Of a DNA stretch of 64,000 bases, positions 12,166 through 24,854 are shown in pieces. The translations under genes and the position numbers were made by a program. The DNA is taken from the NCBI GenBank assembly GCA_009103225.1, contig RHPI01003389.1:888468-952467 (forward strand), written 5' to 3'. The stretch is from Chlorokybus atmophyticus. Lineage: Eukaryota > Streptophyta > Chlorokybophyceae > Chlorokybales > Chlorokybaceae. Position 1 is the first letter of the stretch, and each line of letters starts with the position of its first letter. Under the pieces are notes generated by a model. It worked only from the letters and a program-made list of their open reading frames with translations, was not told the origin of the DNA and made no database searches.

Positions 12166-15100
12166 CTACATTTTTGATTTGTGCGGGATGGTGCGCGTGG
12201 CTGTACGCATGGACACAAACTCTTCTGCTGCTGTAGGATGGATGCCAACAGTGGAGTCAAAATCGGCCTTTGTGGCGCCCGCTTTGATGGCGATAGCAAT
12301 GCCTTGCATGATCTCCGCAGAGTCTGGACCCACCATCCATACACCCAACACCTTGTCTGTCTCTTTCTCAACTATGATCTTCATAAATGACTGTTCGTCC
12401 CTCCTGCACATGAACAGATGGACAAGTTAGCCAACAACTCAGACTGTACCACAACCCTCAGGACAAACAACAGGATGCGTAGTCACACATACCCGCTGAC
12501 AGTATACTTCATTGGGCGAAATTTTGACGTGAACACATCAATGTCGCCGGTCGCCTGCTCAACAGCTTCTTCTTCACTCAACCCAACCTTTCCGAGGGGC
12601 GGCTATTTTGCAAACACACAGTCAGCTGACATTGTCTTGCACAGCCAACGTCCTGTGTAACCTTGTTGAAATCAACTTGACATTTAAGTCAGTACCTGTG
12701 CGAAGACAGCTGACGCGATGTTTGTATAGTTCACCGGCGTGGGTTTGCCGCCGAACAGCGTCTTGGACAAAGCGCTGCCCTCCATCAAAGCCACTGGAGT
12801 TAAAGCCAACCTATCCGTCACATCACCTATCGCATAGATGTTCTCCACAGTCGTCTGCGAGTACTCATTCACCTGTTGTGTGTATGTTGACCTCGTCAGC
12901 TCTGTCAACATCCCTTCATACACACGCACAATGACTTCATTCATACGTACCACGATGGCGTTCTTTTTACTCAACTTGATGCCGATGTCCTCCACTCCAA
13001 GGCCCTTAGTGTTGGGGTCGCGACCCGTGGCAAAGAAGACCAGATCCACAGTTATCGCACCTGCTTTGTCGGTCTCTACTGTAAAGCTGCCATTGTCGTT
13101 CTTCACAAGCTGTCCATTGAGCAGAGTATCAGCATGGTACTGATGCATACTAGTCTGTATGTGTGCGTGCACAAGGGTGGTTACATGCACACACGCATGC
13201 ACCACATGCATGCCGATGCTCGTGTGCGTGACTGTGCACGCGAACATCATACATACATGCGTGTCTGCATGCGCATGAAATGCAAACCAACTACGCTGTG
13301 CCTGCGATGTAAACTGAAGCTTTCAATACGCAAGTACTGAAAGTTACACTCACAAGCATGCACAACACTGACAAAAGCGAGCTTGCCTTCAGAGGTGAGA
13401 CACCGGCATGCACGTGCACCCCGCGCTTCTCTAGGTTGGTCTTGATCACCTCCGTGCACTCCTTGTCAAAGCCGCGCAAGGGCATCGGGGCCCGGTGGAT
13501 GAGGTGCACGTCTACGCCCAATCCATTGAATATGTGCGAAAACTCAACCGCAATGTACCTGGTAAGGGTTGGTTGGTGTTGTCACAAGTAATCACTGTAT
13601 AAACGTCTCCAAAAGTAAACAAGTCAGCACTACTTTATCTGGATATTAGTGCTTACCCTCCCCCCACAATGGCGATGCTCTTTGGTAACTTCTCTAGCGA
13701 CAGCGCCTCATCTGACGTGATGGTGTGCTCCTGTTTGTGTGAACCCCAATATGTAACAAGGTGCCAACACATTAAGTCCCAACCCACTAAGAATTGTGCG
13801 CTTGCATTCGCTACACGTTCCCAATGGGATTGCAGTTACTAACAGACCATCACACACAACCAGGACAACAATGACACAAATCTAAACCACACTTACCCCG
13901 CCGGGGATGTTGAGTTTCACAGCGCGAGCCCCCGAGGCGATCAATATGTACTTGGCGGTATAGTTCTCTGTGGTGGAGTCGCCAACGTCTTCTGGAGGGA
14001 GTGATGTAACCTCCACAGTGTGGTTGTCCACCAGCCTGGCCCTGCCCTCCATCAGCGTCACACCCGCGCTCGCCAGCATGCGCTTGTACACTCCATTCAA
14101 ACGATCAATCTCAGTCGTCTGTAAAGGAGGTTATCTTCTTTGAGCGGTAATTCAGACATATTTGGTGCGGTGTTTGGAAATCTGGTTCAGAAAATACTGG
14201 TAACATGGGTATGTACTGTGCATGCCTCAACATGAGTCACAATGAGACAGACATAATGCATGCAAAACGACGCAATGGAATCACCATAATATGATAAACT
14301 TAGGTGACCACTCGTGACACATCTGCAATAAACAGTGCTGGCAACTGATATGACGCTCTTAGCCGTAAGCGTGACAATGTTGACACAACTTACTTTTCCT
14401 CGCAGCAGGACGTCCCAATCATGCAGGGGATTCTTGCTATTCTGCCACCCATAGCCATTCGCATCCTGCAGTAAGAACATTCGACGCAGTTGAGAGCATG
14501 TTGCTCTGTGCACAATTGGCTGTAGGGACAGTACAGCAGAGGAGAACAATGCAATCATGCAACATAGTAACAGTGACAACGGCAAGACACCTGCGGTGCA
14601 GTGATATGTGCACAAGCTTCACTTCTCAAACATGTGTAGTGGAGTATGTACAAGCTCGTACCTCAAAGTGTTGCTTGAATTCGGATCCATAGATCAGCAA
14701 CTTTTTGGGTACGCATCCACGAATGACGCAGCTGATAACAGCAGAGACGCAAACCACACGACAGTCAATACTCGCACAACACACCAACATATGTGTACAC
14801 TCTGAAGTGTAAGCTGCAGCATAATTGCACAAAATTGCAGCAGCTTACTTACGTGCCGCCCACTCCGCCCTTGCTGTCGGAGCTGACAGGAGAGTATGGC
14901 AGCTCCACAACAGCTACCTGCACAATTGCATTAAGAGTTCAATTGACTACCAGTGCTGATGGTGACTGCCCATGCCAGCATGCGCACAGCTAATGTTACA
15001 TCTTGGTTGAAAAAAATGGCATGAGAGTGAGCAAGCTGCTCCTGCACCTTGGCGCCGTATGCAGCGGAGGTGCGTGCGGCGCGAACGCCGCCGCTGCCGC

Positions 15101-15182
15101 CGCCTATAACAAAGAGGTCATAGTCGTAGCGCGGGTCCTGCGCCTGCCGCACCGCCGGGATGTGGGCGTCGCCGTTGGCCAT
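12166..15182 (-). CDS. GR: Glutathione reductase (cytosolic type)
   Basis: Eleven exons on the minus strand: 15182-15048, 14917-14853, 14731-14662, 14465-14394, 14118-13897, 13730-13657, 13558-13414, 13139-12951, 12872-12696, 12602-12493, 12403-12166; 498 residues, the expected size. It reduces GSSG with NADPH. Visible: FAD-binding GGGSGG near residue 30, the redox disulfide in [17 protein letters not shown]-binding VGGGYIAVEF with downstream Arg residues, [19 protein letters not shown], and the active-site tail [10 protein letters not shown]. The end, TIPHKSKM, resembles the cytosolic plant enzyme and lacks the plastid-type extension. No transit peptide is seen after the first ATG, but a GC-rich stretch at 15570-15810 could hold an alternative upstream exon. 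Confidence 0.93.
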
Positions 15183-16954
15183 GTTGTACACTGTGATGGT
15201 GCGTCTGACTTACACTGCTTTACAGCGCGAAGCACAAGCAGCACCCTGCGCCCAAGAGCAAAAAGTCTCAAACACAAATGGTGTAACACAGTCGGCACCA
15301 CGACATTGCTGCTCCCAACAGAATAGTTTGACAGACAATCAAGGCAACACTTCAGAGTTTTACCAAAGGCATGCGCAAGCTGTGTTCACGTGTGGCAAAA
15401 CACCCTAGGCTAGCGTAATGCAAAAGCTGGCTAGCTGCTTGATGTATACAGCTCGCTGCTTGCTGCCCCACAGCAAGCCAGCTGCCTCAAGCAAGCCAGT
15501 TGTGACACGTATAGCAAGCACAAGCGCTCGCAACTCACACGCAAGAACCTGTTTAACGCACCAACCACGCAATGGCGTCCACTTGCAACTCGTCCACGGG
15601 CTCCTCGGTCTTCGCCTTCGCGATCACCGCCGCCGCCGCCGAGTTGACAGCACCCGGCTCCCAGCTGCGGCCAATGCGAAGTACAGCGGACGGACTGGAC
15701 GCGTGGAAGCATCCAAGGACTCCACGGTTGCTTGCTGGCACACATCTACCGAGGTCAGAAATCAGCAGAGACTTCTTACTGAACGTACCAGCGCATTCAT
15801 GAGAAGCGACCACAGTAAACTATTCTTACACTTAAAGGGTACCGAGTTGCAATGCAGACTTCGTACACTCTTGAATCTCCCATCACATTAACCATTCATC
15901 GTCACCATTGCCACATGTAAAAGGAGCTCACTCTCACATGGATTAACAGTTAGCCTAATAAAAAACAGCTACCTTCAAAGTTATATTATGTCGCCTACCT
16001 CCGCTCGTTGCGTGTTTGACGGTATTCATACAATCCAATAACAAAATACTGTTGTACAGCTGCCACTGCCCGGTTGCCCTTATTGTAGTTGTTGCATTGC
16101 CTGTTGCTGGTGTTGTTGTTACTTGCATAGTTGATGGCATGCCACATGTATTTACATATGCTCATTTCATCCAAGACATGATGCTACGTATGTCGTATTG
16201 TAATGGTTGATATAAGTTGCAAACTCTTACGGTACATTGAACAGTTTATAATTGTCACAACAACCCGTTATCACACACAAATACTTATGCACATAAGAAG
16301 TTTGAGTGGATTATAAGTATTATGTTACTGAGCACTAATATGCACAATTGTTGACATTGCTTACCATCAATTGCCAATTAACAGTACTGCCATGCATGCA
16401 GAGTCGCTTTACATGCATTGACGACAAAATCGCGTTGATGACTGACTTCATTGTGTCATGTTATGCAACGAACAAAGCTTTATTCGTAAATCTTAATTGC
16501 CAGGGCTTTGTTGTGATTTACTTACATGCGCGTTGTTACTGTATTGCATTGCAATCTTTTTCAAGGGCGTCACATAATCAAATGACGAAACAGTCTCGAT
16601 TGCAATTATTTGTTATAAGTGGTATGCACGATCATCCAACCCTTTCAAGCATACTAGTAACACCATAGTAGCACATGCCATTATGATTTAAATGTGGGGT
16701 GGCACCTTATCGTCTATGCTGTCGCAAGGAGCTGTGATGACACGGGTCACATAGACTTGGGTACTCACACTATAGTGCATCGTGCCCGCTCCATGCCAAT
16801 AGCACAATGAGATAAGGGAACAACATTATATGTGGATTAATGATGCCGTATGATTAGTGCAACAAACTCAAAAGACTTTATATTGTCAATATCATATTGG
16901 TCATGCCCTACCTATTGGCAAGGCACATAAGGGCGTAGTAGCACAAACCGGTGC
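15183..16954. other. Upstream region of glutathione reductase, no gene
   Basis: The part nearest the start (15183-15850) is GC-rich, with a candidate 5' UTR or targeting exon at 15570-15810 on the minus strand. No frame there joins the first coding exon convincingly: the best donors give the wrong phase or a non-consensus site. From 15850 to 16954 the DNA is AT-rich without coding signal. Confidence 0.45.
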
Positions 16955-18013
16955 TCATGACGCACTCTTCCTTATCAATGAAATAACCAATGTAATGCCC
17001 TTGACAAGGCCTCCCAGCGCTGGCGCAATCACCGCTTTGGGCAACTCCCTCAGTATTGGAATGTCTGATTCTTTTGCTCCTGACAGACAATGTATATGAC
17101 ATTTGACTTGAGCGCAAATAAACATGCTTGTAGCGCATATAAACATCCCAGCATGTAGCCAGGTAGTACTCACTTTGCTTTATCAACTTGGCTGCAGCAG
17201 GCAATATGACAAGACTGAGGGCCACACCGCCCATGATGCGGGGCAGATAAGCTGCGGCATGCTTCTTGAACCTGCAGTGGGTCCTTGTCAATAAGGTACT
17301 AGTGCACAGTGACATGTCATAGTAGTTGTCCAACTGGCGGCCACTTACATCATTCTGGCAAAGGCGATGAACTCGTCATCGGTCAACACCCCATCCATGT
17401 TGGTATCAAATTCCTGCAAGCAACAGTGTAAGCATTGCAAGCATCACCACCACCGTACACGACTACATCTTGATGCTTCAATGCCTGCCTGCCTTTGTGA
17501 CCCTACAGCAAAACACGAGGGTAATGTTACCATAAACACTTGGTCCACTTGCTGCCGCGTTGGCAGCTCCACGATCCGTCCACCCGCCTTGCTGTTAATT
17601 AGGCTGCAGCGCGTACATGCGTGAGTGTGTATGTATACAAATGCGCCCGCAGGTGCGTGTGCGTGTGCTTGTGTGTGCCTGGATATACGTTTGTGCATCA
17701 GAGCCTGTGTGCGCACACGTATTTGGTATGGACCACACGTACACATACTTGTACGTATGGTCTATACCAACACAACGGCACACGACTACTTATCGAAGAG
17801 AAGCGTGTCAGCATCATCATTTTGGCACAGGTGTTTGGCATGCAGTCTAGGCAGCAAGCTTACGCGTGTTAGACACTTGGACACTTACAAGTAGAGCTGC
17901 ATCATCGCGGCGTGCAGCTCATCCTTGCTGAGGCGGCCGCTGTCATCGATATCGCTTTTATGGAAGGCTTGACGCGCGATGGCGGCGAACACGCCGCTCT
18001 CCTCAAACACCAT
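16955..18013 (-). CDS. EF-hand protein with C-terminal membrane segments
   Basis: Five exons on the minus strand: 18013-17889, 17603-17531, 17413-17349, 17271-17174, 17079-16955; about 161 residues. Two complete 12-residue EF-hand loops are visible: DIDDSGRLSKDE (about residues 21-32) and DTNMDGVLTDDE (about residues 76-87), with Asp at positions 1 and 3/5 and Glu at 12, so both should bind Ca2+. The C-terminal part holds two hydrophobic stretches (GGVALSLVILPAAAKL and ALGGLVKGITLVISLI), suggesting membrane anchoring. The start ATG follows a TAG acceptor, so a 5' UTR intron is likely; an upstream coding exon cannot be excluded. Plant and algal proteins of this layout exist, but I know of no assigned function. 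Confidence 0.7.
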
Positions 18014-19075
18014 CCCAACTACAACGCACGGGGCAAACGTGTAAGTGCCGGACAGCATGACACAAGCAGCGCAAGTGCACTTTTTGTCTTGCTCAGTCAG
18101 GCCCCGAGACAAATGTGTGCGTAGCAAGCAAGCGTGAGTGCATGAAAGGAAGCGAATGGATGATGAACAACGCATGCATACGATCTAGTTGTTGACAAGT
18201 GATCAGTGGCGGCGTTCAGGACAGATAACTCACAGGCTGTAGCTGACAGCGTTCAATCAATGTATGGCACTCTCGCATGCGTGTGTCCTAGAATGATTAT
18301 GTTTGCGTACAACACGCATAAGAGTAGATTGTGTCCCACACAGGCTTGTCACTGGCTGTACTCAAGCTACTGACCGCCTTCCTGTGCGGTTTCAATGAAT
18401 AAGGGGAGTTTGACGTGACACACCTGATACCTCAGTGGCATCATGCCCTTTGTCGAATGTCTCAAGTGCATCATCAAGGCCAGTGCACACACGCCGATGG
18501 CAGTCGCATCGTGTAGCCAATGCGAAGCAAAGGCAGCTTGCAAGAGGAATATGATAAACTCAAAGATAACGTAACCGTGCCAGATGGAAAAGGAAGGCAG
18601 TGTGGCAATGCGGACAGATTCTCAGGCGAACAAACAGCACAGCTCAGCCACTCGCTCGTGCCTGCTTGTACTTGATAACAAACACTTCGCAGCAAGCGAC
18701 AAAGCAAGCTGGGAGTTGTACTAAATGCTGTGCTTTTGCTCTTGGGGCTGTGATTTGTTACTAATACAAGGATTCAGAAATTGTCCCATGCTTGACCCAA
18801 GTGCTTGATGCTCACCTGCCAAGAAATATTTCTGGAGCAACAGAGCTTGATAATAACCGCCGTCGCCGCCGCCGCCAAGATTATCACCAATGCAAGGCCG
18901 TAGCTAGCGACCACGCATGCCGGCCTGCTGCATGGGCCTGAGCAGGCGGCGGCGGCGGCGGGGGGAGACGCAGAGATAGTATAGCTGAAAGCTCGTGTCT
19001 GTGCTACCTTTGCCGTACACCACACCTACACCTACACCCACACCAGCGGTTACACCCACACATACAGCGGCAGCC
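18014..19075. other. Divergent region between EF-hand and PLAC8 genes
   Basis: Contains the 5' flanks of two divergent genes. On the minus strand an open frame without a start, about 18618 down to the stop at 18367, encodes a hydrophobic peptide (WHGYVIFEFIIFLLQAAF), and another at 18904-18774 encodes a membrane-like segment ending at a good donor. I could not join them in frame, so no gene is called. Confidence 0.35.
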
Positions 19076-21118
19076 ATGCCCACCCGCCTACAGGACGGCA
19101 GGGGCCCAGCCTCTGAAGGCCAATGGAGCACAGGTGGGCAGCTTATCGTTCTCATGCATGCGACTGTCCTCATCCTCAAGCTTGTCCTCATGCTTCTCCT
19201 CACAGGCCTGCTGGACTGCCTTTCGGACGGTTGGTTCCACTGCGCCCGCGGCTTCCTCTGCCCCTGCGTCGTGGCGGGCCGCAACGCCGAGGTGGTGGAC
19301 GGGACGGCGCCCAGGAGCACCGCCGCAACGTGGCTGCTGCACTGCATGTAAGGGGGGTAAATGTGTTGGCGTTGATGTTGAGCTTGTGAGCTTTCCGCAA
19401 CTTGCGTGTGTGGGTTTGGCAGTGGTGTTTGGGAAGTTGGTGTATAGATTTCTCTCGCAAAGATGTTTGGAAGGCAGTGCGGCTTTAGCTACTGGTTTTA
19501 AACATGCACGCGTGAACGTGCGAGTCACAGGACGGACTCGACGGAGACACGCGCGCGCATGCACAAGTGACGGACACACGTGCATGCGCGTGTGTGTATG
19601 GGCGGTGTGTATGCGCACGCACGCACACTCTACTATTGTGAGTACACACGCGCAGTCACGCACACGAACACACACACCCGCATGCGCACGTGTGCACTCA
19701 CCAAAGCGACTGCAGACATCGATGTTTGTTAATGAAGCGTATACATGACGTGAATGCCTTCGACCCGTCACTTGCTCCGTACCTTACTCACCGCACAATC
19801 AGCATGCTTGCAACAATGCACAACACCACTACCTGCTACTATCCTCGTTGACTCTGCGCTTCTCATACCCCTCTTCCCCTCATCCACGACAGACTTTGCC
19901 TTTCATGCGCACTGGTCACATCTCCCTACCGCACCTCTCTGCGTCGCCGCTACTCTCTCCCGCCCTTTGACAACGAGGATGATGATGGCAAAGGTGGCTG
20001 CGGCTCGTGTTTGTGTGGGGACTGCGCCACGCACTGCGCGTGCCATTGCTGCGCGCTACTGCAAGAGACAAGAGAACTAAAGGCAGGGAAGGGGTGTTGG
20101 AATGCTGTGTGGTTGCACTCCCCACATGTTTGTTGCTTGTGACTCATCTTGAAACAGACAGCGTTCGTGCATGCATGGGCGCGCGTGTGCAAGTGCGCGC
20201 GTGCGTGCACGTGCATGGGTGTGGTGTGCGCTTGCAGGAATGTGTATGTCTGTGTCTGTGTGTTGCTTCCGTGTTGACAGTAGCCATCGCAAAGAAGGTT
20301 CTGACTGTTGTGTCCTTAACGATCTCTCGCCCTCTCTGTAAGCAGGTGCGGGGTGCGATAGGAAGGAATGCTATGAAACACATATCGTTGGACGTTGCTT
20401 CGCAGACTGCCATGTCAGCAGCAAGTAAGCAAAACCACTCAGTTTGTAACACGACAGTAAGACCACAATCAGACCGCGTGTGTTAAATCACCGCATGCGT
20501 CATGCGGATGGGTTGTTGACATGCATCATCGCACCTAGAGATGCCAGTTATGCAAAAGATGGAGCCTAGAACGCGAGAGCCCGAAGTTCCCGACCAAACG
20601 CCGGACCGACAAGTACGTCCTGTCATGCGCAACTTGACATTGTTGTCGTGTAACATCTACACAACAAAAACATCATCACCGTCATCATGTTGCCAGGACT
20701 CCATGCGCCGACACGTGTTGCTGACTGAACTCTTCCCTGAAGCGCGTGCACCTGGCGCAGTCAAGGCAAGTACTATGTATCCTTCATGTACCAGCTGGCG
20801 CATGCCAATGCCATTCGCACTGATTACCAACACCCACCCTAAGATTCTCTTGTTTCTATCGCATACTCGCATACACACACGCACAACCATAGGCGGCACA
20901 CAGTCACCCAACATCACCACACATCACCATCGTTGTCTGCCACGCAGGTGCCGGAGTCAACCGGTGAGGCTCCAATGCATCACACAGACAGTGATAAGGT
21001 CGGAGGTGATGATGCTTCGCAGCTGCCGGATGATGGCACGACTCCAAGGCTGAGTCACGAGCAGGCGCCGTCCGGGCCCCCGAGAGAGCGCAAGGCACCG
21101 CCGGAAGATGTTGGGTGA
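19076..21118 (+). CDS. PLAC8 family protein with long C-terminal extension
   Basis: Seven exons: 19076-19133, 19206-19347, 19893-20082, 20346-20424, 20539-20612, 20697-20765, 20948-21118; 260 residues. The PLAC8 domain (about residues 15-130) shows WSTGLLDCLSD, FLCPCVVAGRNAEVVDG and CGDCATHCACHCCALLQETRELK, the cysteine pattern of plant cadmium-resistance and cell-number-regulator proteins. These are small plasma-membrane proteins linked to metal tolerance or organ size. The hydrophilic extension after RELK (about 130 residues, ending PPEDVG) is unusual and I do not recognise it. Two introns appear to use GC donors: after RELK (AAG/GCAGGG at 20083) and at 20766 (AAG/GCAAGT). Extension exons are less certain than the PLAC8 core. 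Confidence 0.8.
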
Positions 21119-21728
21119 TAGATGGTGTTGGTGGGAGGTGTCGTTGTGTTGTAGGTAAGCAGGTTGGTAGGCAGGTAGGTAGGTAGGTGATGCCACACAT
21201 CGACGTGGTATGCAAATAATGTGTGATGCATTGCTGGTGTTGCTGCATGTGGCATTGCTGTTTTAGCATAGCAGCTAACATCACGCACTGGTATCGTCAA
21301 GCTGCCTTGGCTGTGTGACCTACACTAGCACCTATCTTTGTGCCTGGCTTGGAGCGCTTGTTGGTTTAGCACAGTGACTGCCATAGCACTGGTTTAGCTT
21401 GTGACTTTCTGCATGACCTGTCCTCATGCGCCATATCCTTGCCTGTCTGTTCGACATGCAATACGGCAAACATCATACTGTCTGCTGTGGTGGAGCACGT
21501 GACATGCGTGTTCACCACCTGACACTGGCTTGGACGCATAAAGGCATCACACATGTTCTGTGCGTGAAATGCATCCACAACTCTGGACTTGGGGACAAGT
21601 GCAGTACACGGGGAGAAGTGTACACAAAATGCAAGTGATGTATGTGTAGAGATAACATCATGCGTGCAACATATGATCATCATCGTCCTAATCCTATACA
21701 TCATGTACAAATGTACACGCGAGACCTC
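21119..21728. other. Convergent intergenic region
   Basis: 610 bases between the PLAC8 and DUF760 stop codons. GTAGGTAG-type short repeats lie near 21160-21185; otherwise nothing is recognised. Confidence 0.5.
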
Positions 21729-24596
21729 TCACGCCAACAGCAGCCGCTTCTGCACGTCCCACAGCAGCGTTCCAAACAGGCATCCCTCGCACTCGATACG
21801 CTGCATGTCCGCATCGTCGATGAACAGGGTCTCATTGACGTGTTGATTACTCTGACTGCTGGCTCTCAGCAGCTGCGCCACCTCAGTGGTACACCACGAA
21901 GGCACCCAATCGCTACTGCCGGTCTCGCCCTCTTCATGCGCAGTCCAGAAGAGGGCTTCAACCTGGCACCATTGAATAGATTACAACAATAATGGGTAAG
22001 ATTGTATATAAAGTCTACACTCTGAAACAATGCAGTAAACGTTCATGGATGACATGGCAATGAGATCCTCAACTACCATGGAAGATAGTTGAGGACTCAA
22101 AAATTTTAAAAAATAACACAATGCACACATGCACGCACGCTTGTGTGTGTGTGTGTGTGTGCGTGCGCCCACACGCGCCCACACACACACCCACACACAC
22201 ACACACACATCTCACTCTTTAACTCTTAACCCTTACCTGGCGCGAGACCACTCGTCTTGACTCCGTCGGCATGGCCGTCTCCCCCGCCGCGTCGCTCGTC
22301 GTGAGCGACTCCTCCGCGGCGTGTCGACGCAGGTCCGTGCGGAGGTACTGACGCACAGTCGTCGCGCCCACGGCCGCGTCCGGGAACAGCGCGTTGAAGT
22401 CCGCGTGCGTGTCGGCGCGCTTGAGGTAGTAGCCGAACAGCAGCGAGTCCTTGTAGATCTGCACGAGAGTGTTGCTCGTTCAACGTCATGGTTGTGATCG
22501 AGCGTATGTGTGTCAGCTGTCATAATGAGGCTCTAGTGTGGCAAGCGAATGCATGAGTCTGAAAGGACATGAACACATAAGCGCCCACACCCACTCGCGC
22601 GACGCGCATGCTCGTGCGCACATGAACGCAAACCACATAGTTCATTACGTTCACAGTACCAGTGAATGACGCGGCAGATACCAATGACGGTTGAAAGGGA
22701 CTTGTTGTTAGATTTGTTGCTTTATTCCAACCTCTTGCGCAAACCAACAAGTGTGTTGTCACGCACCTGAGCAAGCTCCTTCTTCGAGACAAGGGCTTTC
22801 TTGTCAAATGACGCTTCGGAGCGCCGTCGGAAGAATCTCGCGCGGTGGGTGTGGTGGTTCTCGCGAATGATGTCGAACACGCCGCGGGAGTGGAGCTCCT
22901 CCAGCGCGATGATGCCAGCCCTCAGGTCCGCTGCCCGGCTGTCGCCGCCGCCGAACAGATCCCTCCTCACACCACCATCGGCCGGCACCTGACAACACAA
23001 ACACAATGTACTTAAGCTGAATGAGCAAGCAAGCTGAAGACGCAACAAACACGTGCACGCGAATGTCATGTGGTAGATGTACACCCGTGTGCCTGCGTGT
23101 GCGCATGTGCGTATGTGTGCATGTGTGCGCGCACGTGGGGTATTCACATCCCGTGTGTTCATGCACACGTGTGTATGCAGCCGTATGCCACATGGCGACA
23201 ACATGCAAACGGATTGTGTACGACACAAGCCCAGCATACCTGCAGGCGGGGCAGCAAGGGGATCTCTCTGATCAGGAACTGATGCACCACAAGTGCATAC
23301 AACACCTCCTCATGCGCCTGATGCACCTCACTGCCCTTCAAGTCAGATATCCGCCTGCACAAGAGTGAAGAACACACATTACACAAAAGACACGCTTGTC
23401 ATGCATACAATGGTACGACAGCATGATGTTTGCGTTGGGTGTGATGGCACATGTTCTGTGCAAGCATGCGTGTGCATGTGCGCGTGCTTCATGACTGCCC
23501 AGTTGCATGTATAAATGTACGTATGCATGCAAGAGGTAATTACTGTGCTTGACACGGTGATATGTCAGACGTGCGGTTGTTGCACCTGGCAAGCACTGGC
23601 TCCGCTGCTATAGCTTCCTCAACCTTCGGGCCAGCGTGATACTCACGCAGCAAAGCCAACTCGCTCTCGACAGCCGTGTCGAAGTCATCGTGGAAGGTGT
23701 TGGACTGCAACACTTGAAACAACCTAACGCCTGCGTGCGCAATGTGGCTTCAAGTCATACACGGCAGCTGCAACTTACAAGCGCAAATGCACATTAGCAG
23801 TGATGTGTATGCGCGCACACACGAATGCACATGTGTATGCACGAACGTGAAACGCACAAAACAACAGTGTGCAACGCTCAATAGGCACGCACACAGGTTT
23901 GCACGCACGCATGCGCGTGCACACACCTATAAACACAGACGCAGACGCAGGCAAGCAGCCACTTGCACGCGCACATGTGTACGTATGCAGCGGCAAGCTG
24001 TGTCATCATTACAAGACAGCAATGCACTGTTTCCTGAAAGCGTAACACTACCGTTGGCTGTCTTCAGGGACAATGGCGCCAAACTTTGCTTGAACTGCCC
24101 GCCACCCTGTGACGAAGTGCTCGGCGTGTCGGCACAGCAGCAAACGTTACGTGTGGCCTCTTCTGGAAGCTTCACTGACCAACCCTGCAAGTAGACGCAA
24201 TGCTTGAAACCCTACTGTGCTTTACAACTGCATGATAGCTGAACATCAGTCAAGTGGGACGTGTGTATGTGGTCAACGTGTTGGATGCTTTCACGTTAAA
24301 CAACTCTGAGAAGGATTTTAGAAAGCCTATGTTCATACTTTGGACAACCCATGCATACATGCTTTGTCAATAAGCCTCACCCACTGCAGTGGAAGCTTGG
24401 TCGAAGCATGCTGCTTCCAAGCAGCAGGCAAGTGGTGCTGTCTCCTCCTCGCTCTCGGCGCTGTGTGTGCACGCCGAAGACAATCAGGACTAGCACAGCA
24501 GGGAAGGTAGGCGCTGCAGCTGAGCCCGGGAACGCCCATCCAGCCGCCCACGACAGCGACGACACCGCCGCCGCCAATTGGCCTGCATAAAAGCAT
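21729..24596 (-). CDS. DUF760-like plastid protein
   Basis: Seven exons on the minus strand: 24596-24381, 24184-24013, 23730-23586, 23354-23240, 22988-22767, 22458-22237, 21962-21729; 441 residues. The first exon is basic, with Ser/Ala/Arg and few acids, like a chloroplast transit peptide. Downstream, LFQVLQSNTF, RISDLKGSEVHQAHEEVLYALVVHQFLIREIPLLPRL and IYKDSLLFGYYLKRADTHADF match the helical motifs of the plant and cyanobacterial DUF760 family, whose biochemical role is unknown to me. The last exon (FIDDADMQRIECEGCLFGTL) closes the protein. The donor at 24012 and acceptor at 23731 were chosen because they preserve frame and the family-like LFQVLQ start. The gene shares a 258-base divergent promoter with the tRNA methylthiotransferase. 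Confidence 0.7.
22139..22208. repeat. Compound GT / CA microsatellite in an intron
   Basis: A GT run is followed by GCG and CCCACAC blocks and a CA run, within the last intron of the DUF760-like gene. The two halves are complementary and could fold into a hairpin. Confidence 0.9.
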
Positions 24597-24854
24597 ATAA
24601 ACATATTATCACATTTGCAGTAGAGTTTGATCACAAGTATATCAAGGTGACTCGTCGATGTCAAGTTGAGCGTGTATATAGCACCACTTGACCAAACCGA
24701 GACTGATTGTAACTGGGTAAAGGGAATATTTGTCATCGTTGCGGGGCACAAATGCTTTTGTCAACTGTTGAAAAGGATATCGGCGGTCTTGCTGAGTTCA
24801 GTCAGGGTTAGCCTGACGGGCTATTCTACCGCGGCAACGTCGGCGGCGGCGGCA
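24597..24854. promoter_or_regulatory. Compact divergent promoter, DUF760 and MiaB-like genes
   Basis: Only 258 bases separate the two start codons. Two putatively organellar proteins are therefore likely to share a bidirectional promoter; no specific element is recognised. Confidence 0.5.

Noticed and set aside
15553-15813. Possible plastid transit-peptide exon for glutathione reductase
   Set aside because: The most protein-like frame cannot be joined in phase to the first coding exon with a consensus donor, and the C-terminus is of the cytosolic type. Left as a possibility only.
18367-18618. Hydrophobic open frame between the EF-hand and PLAC8 genes
   Set aside because: It has no start codon, its only upstream acceptor gives the wrong phase to the nearby membrane-like segment, and no family was recognised.
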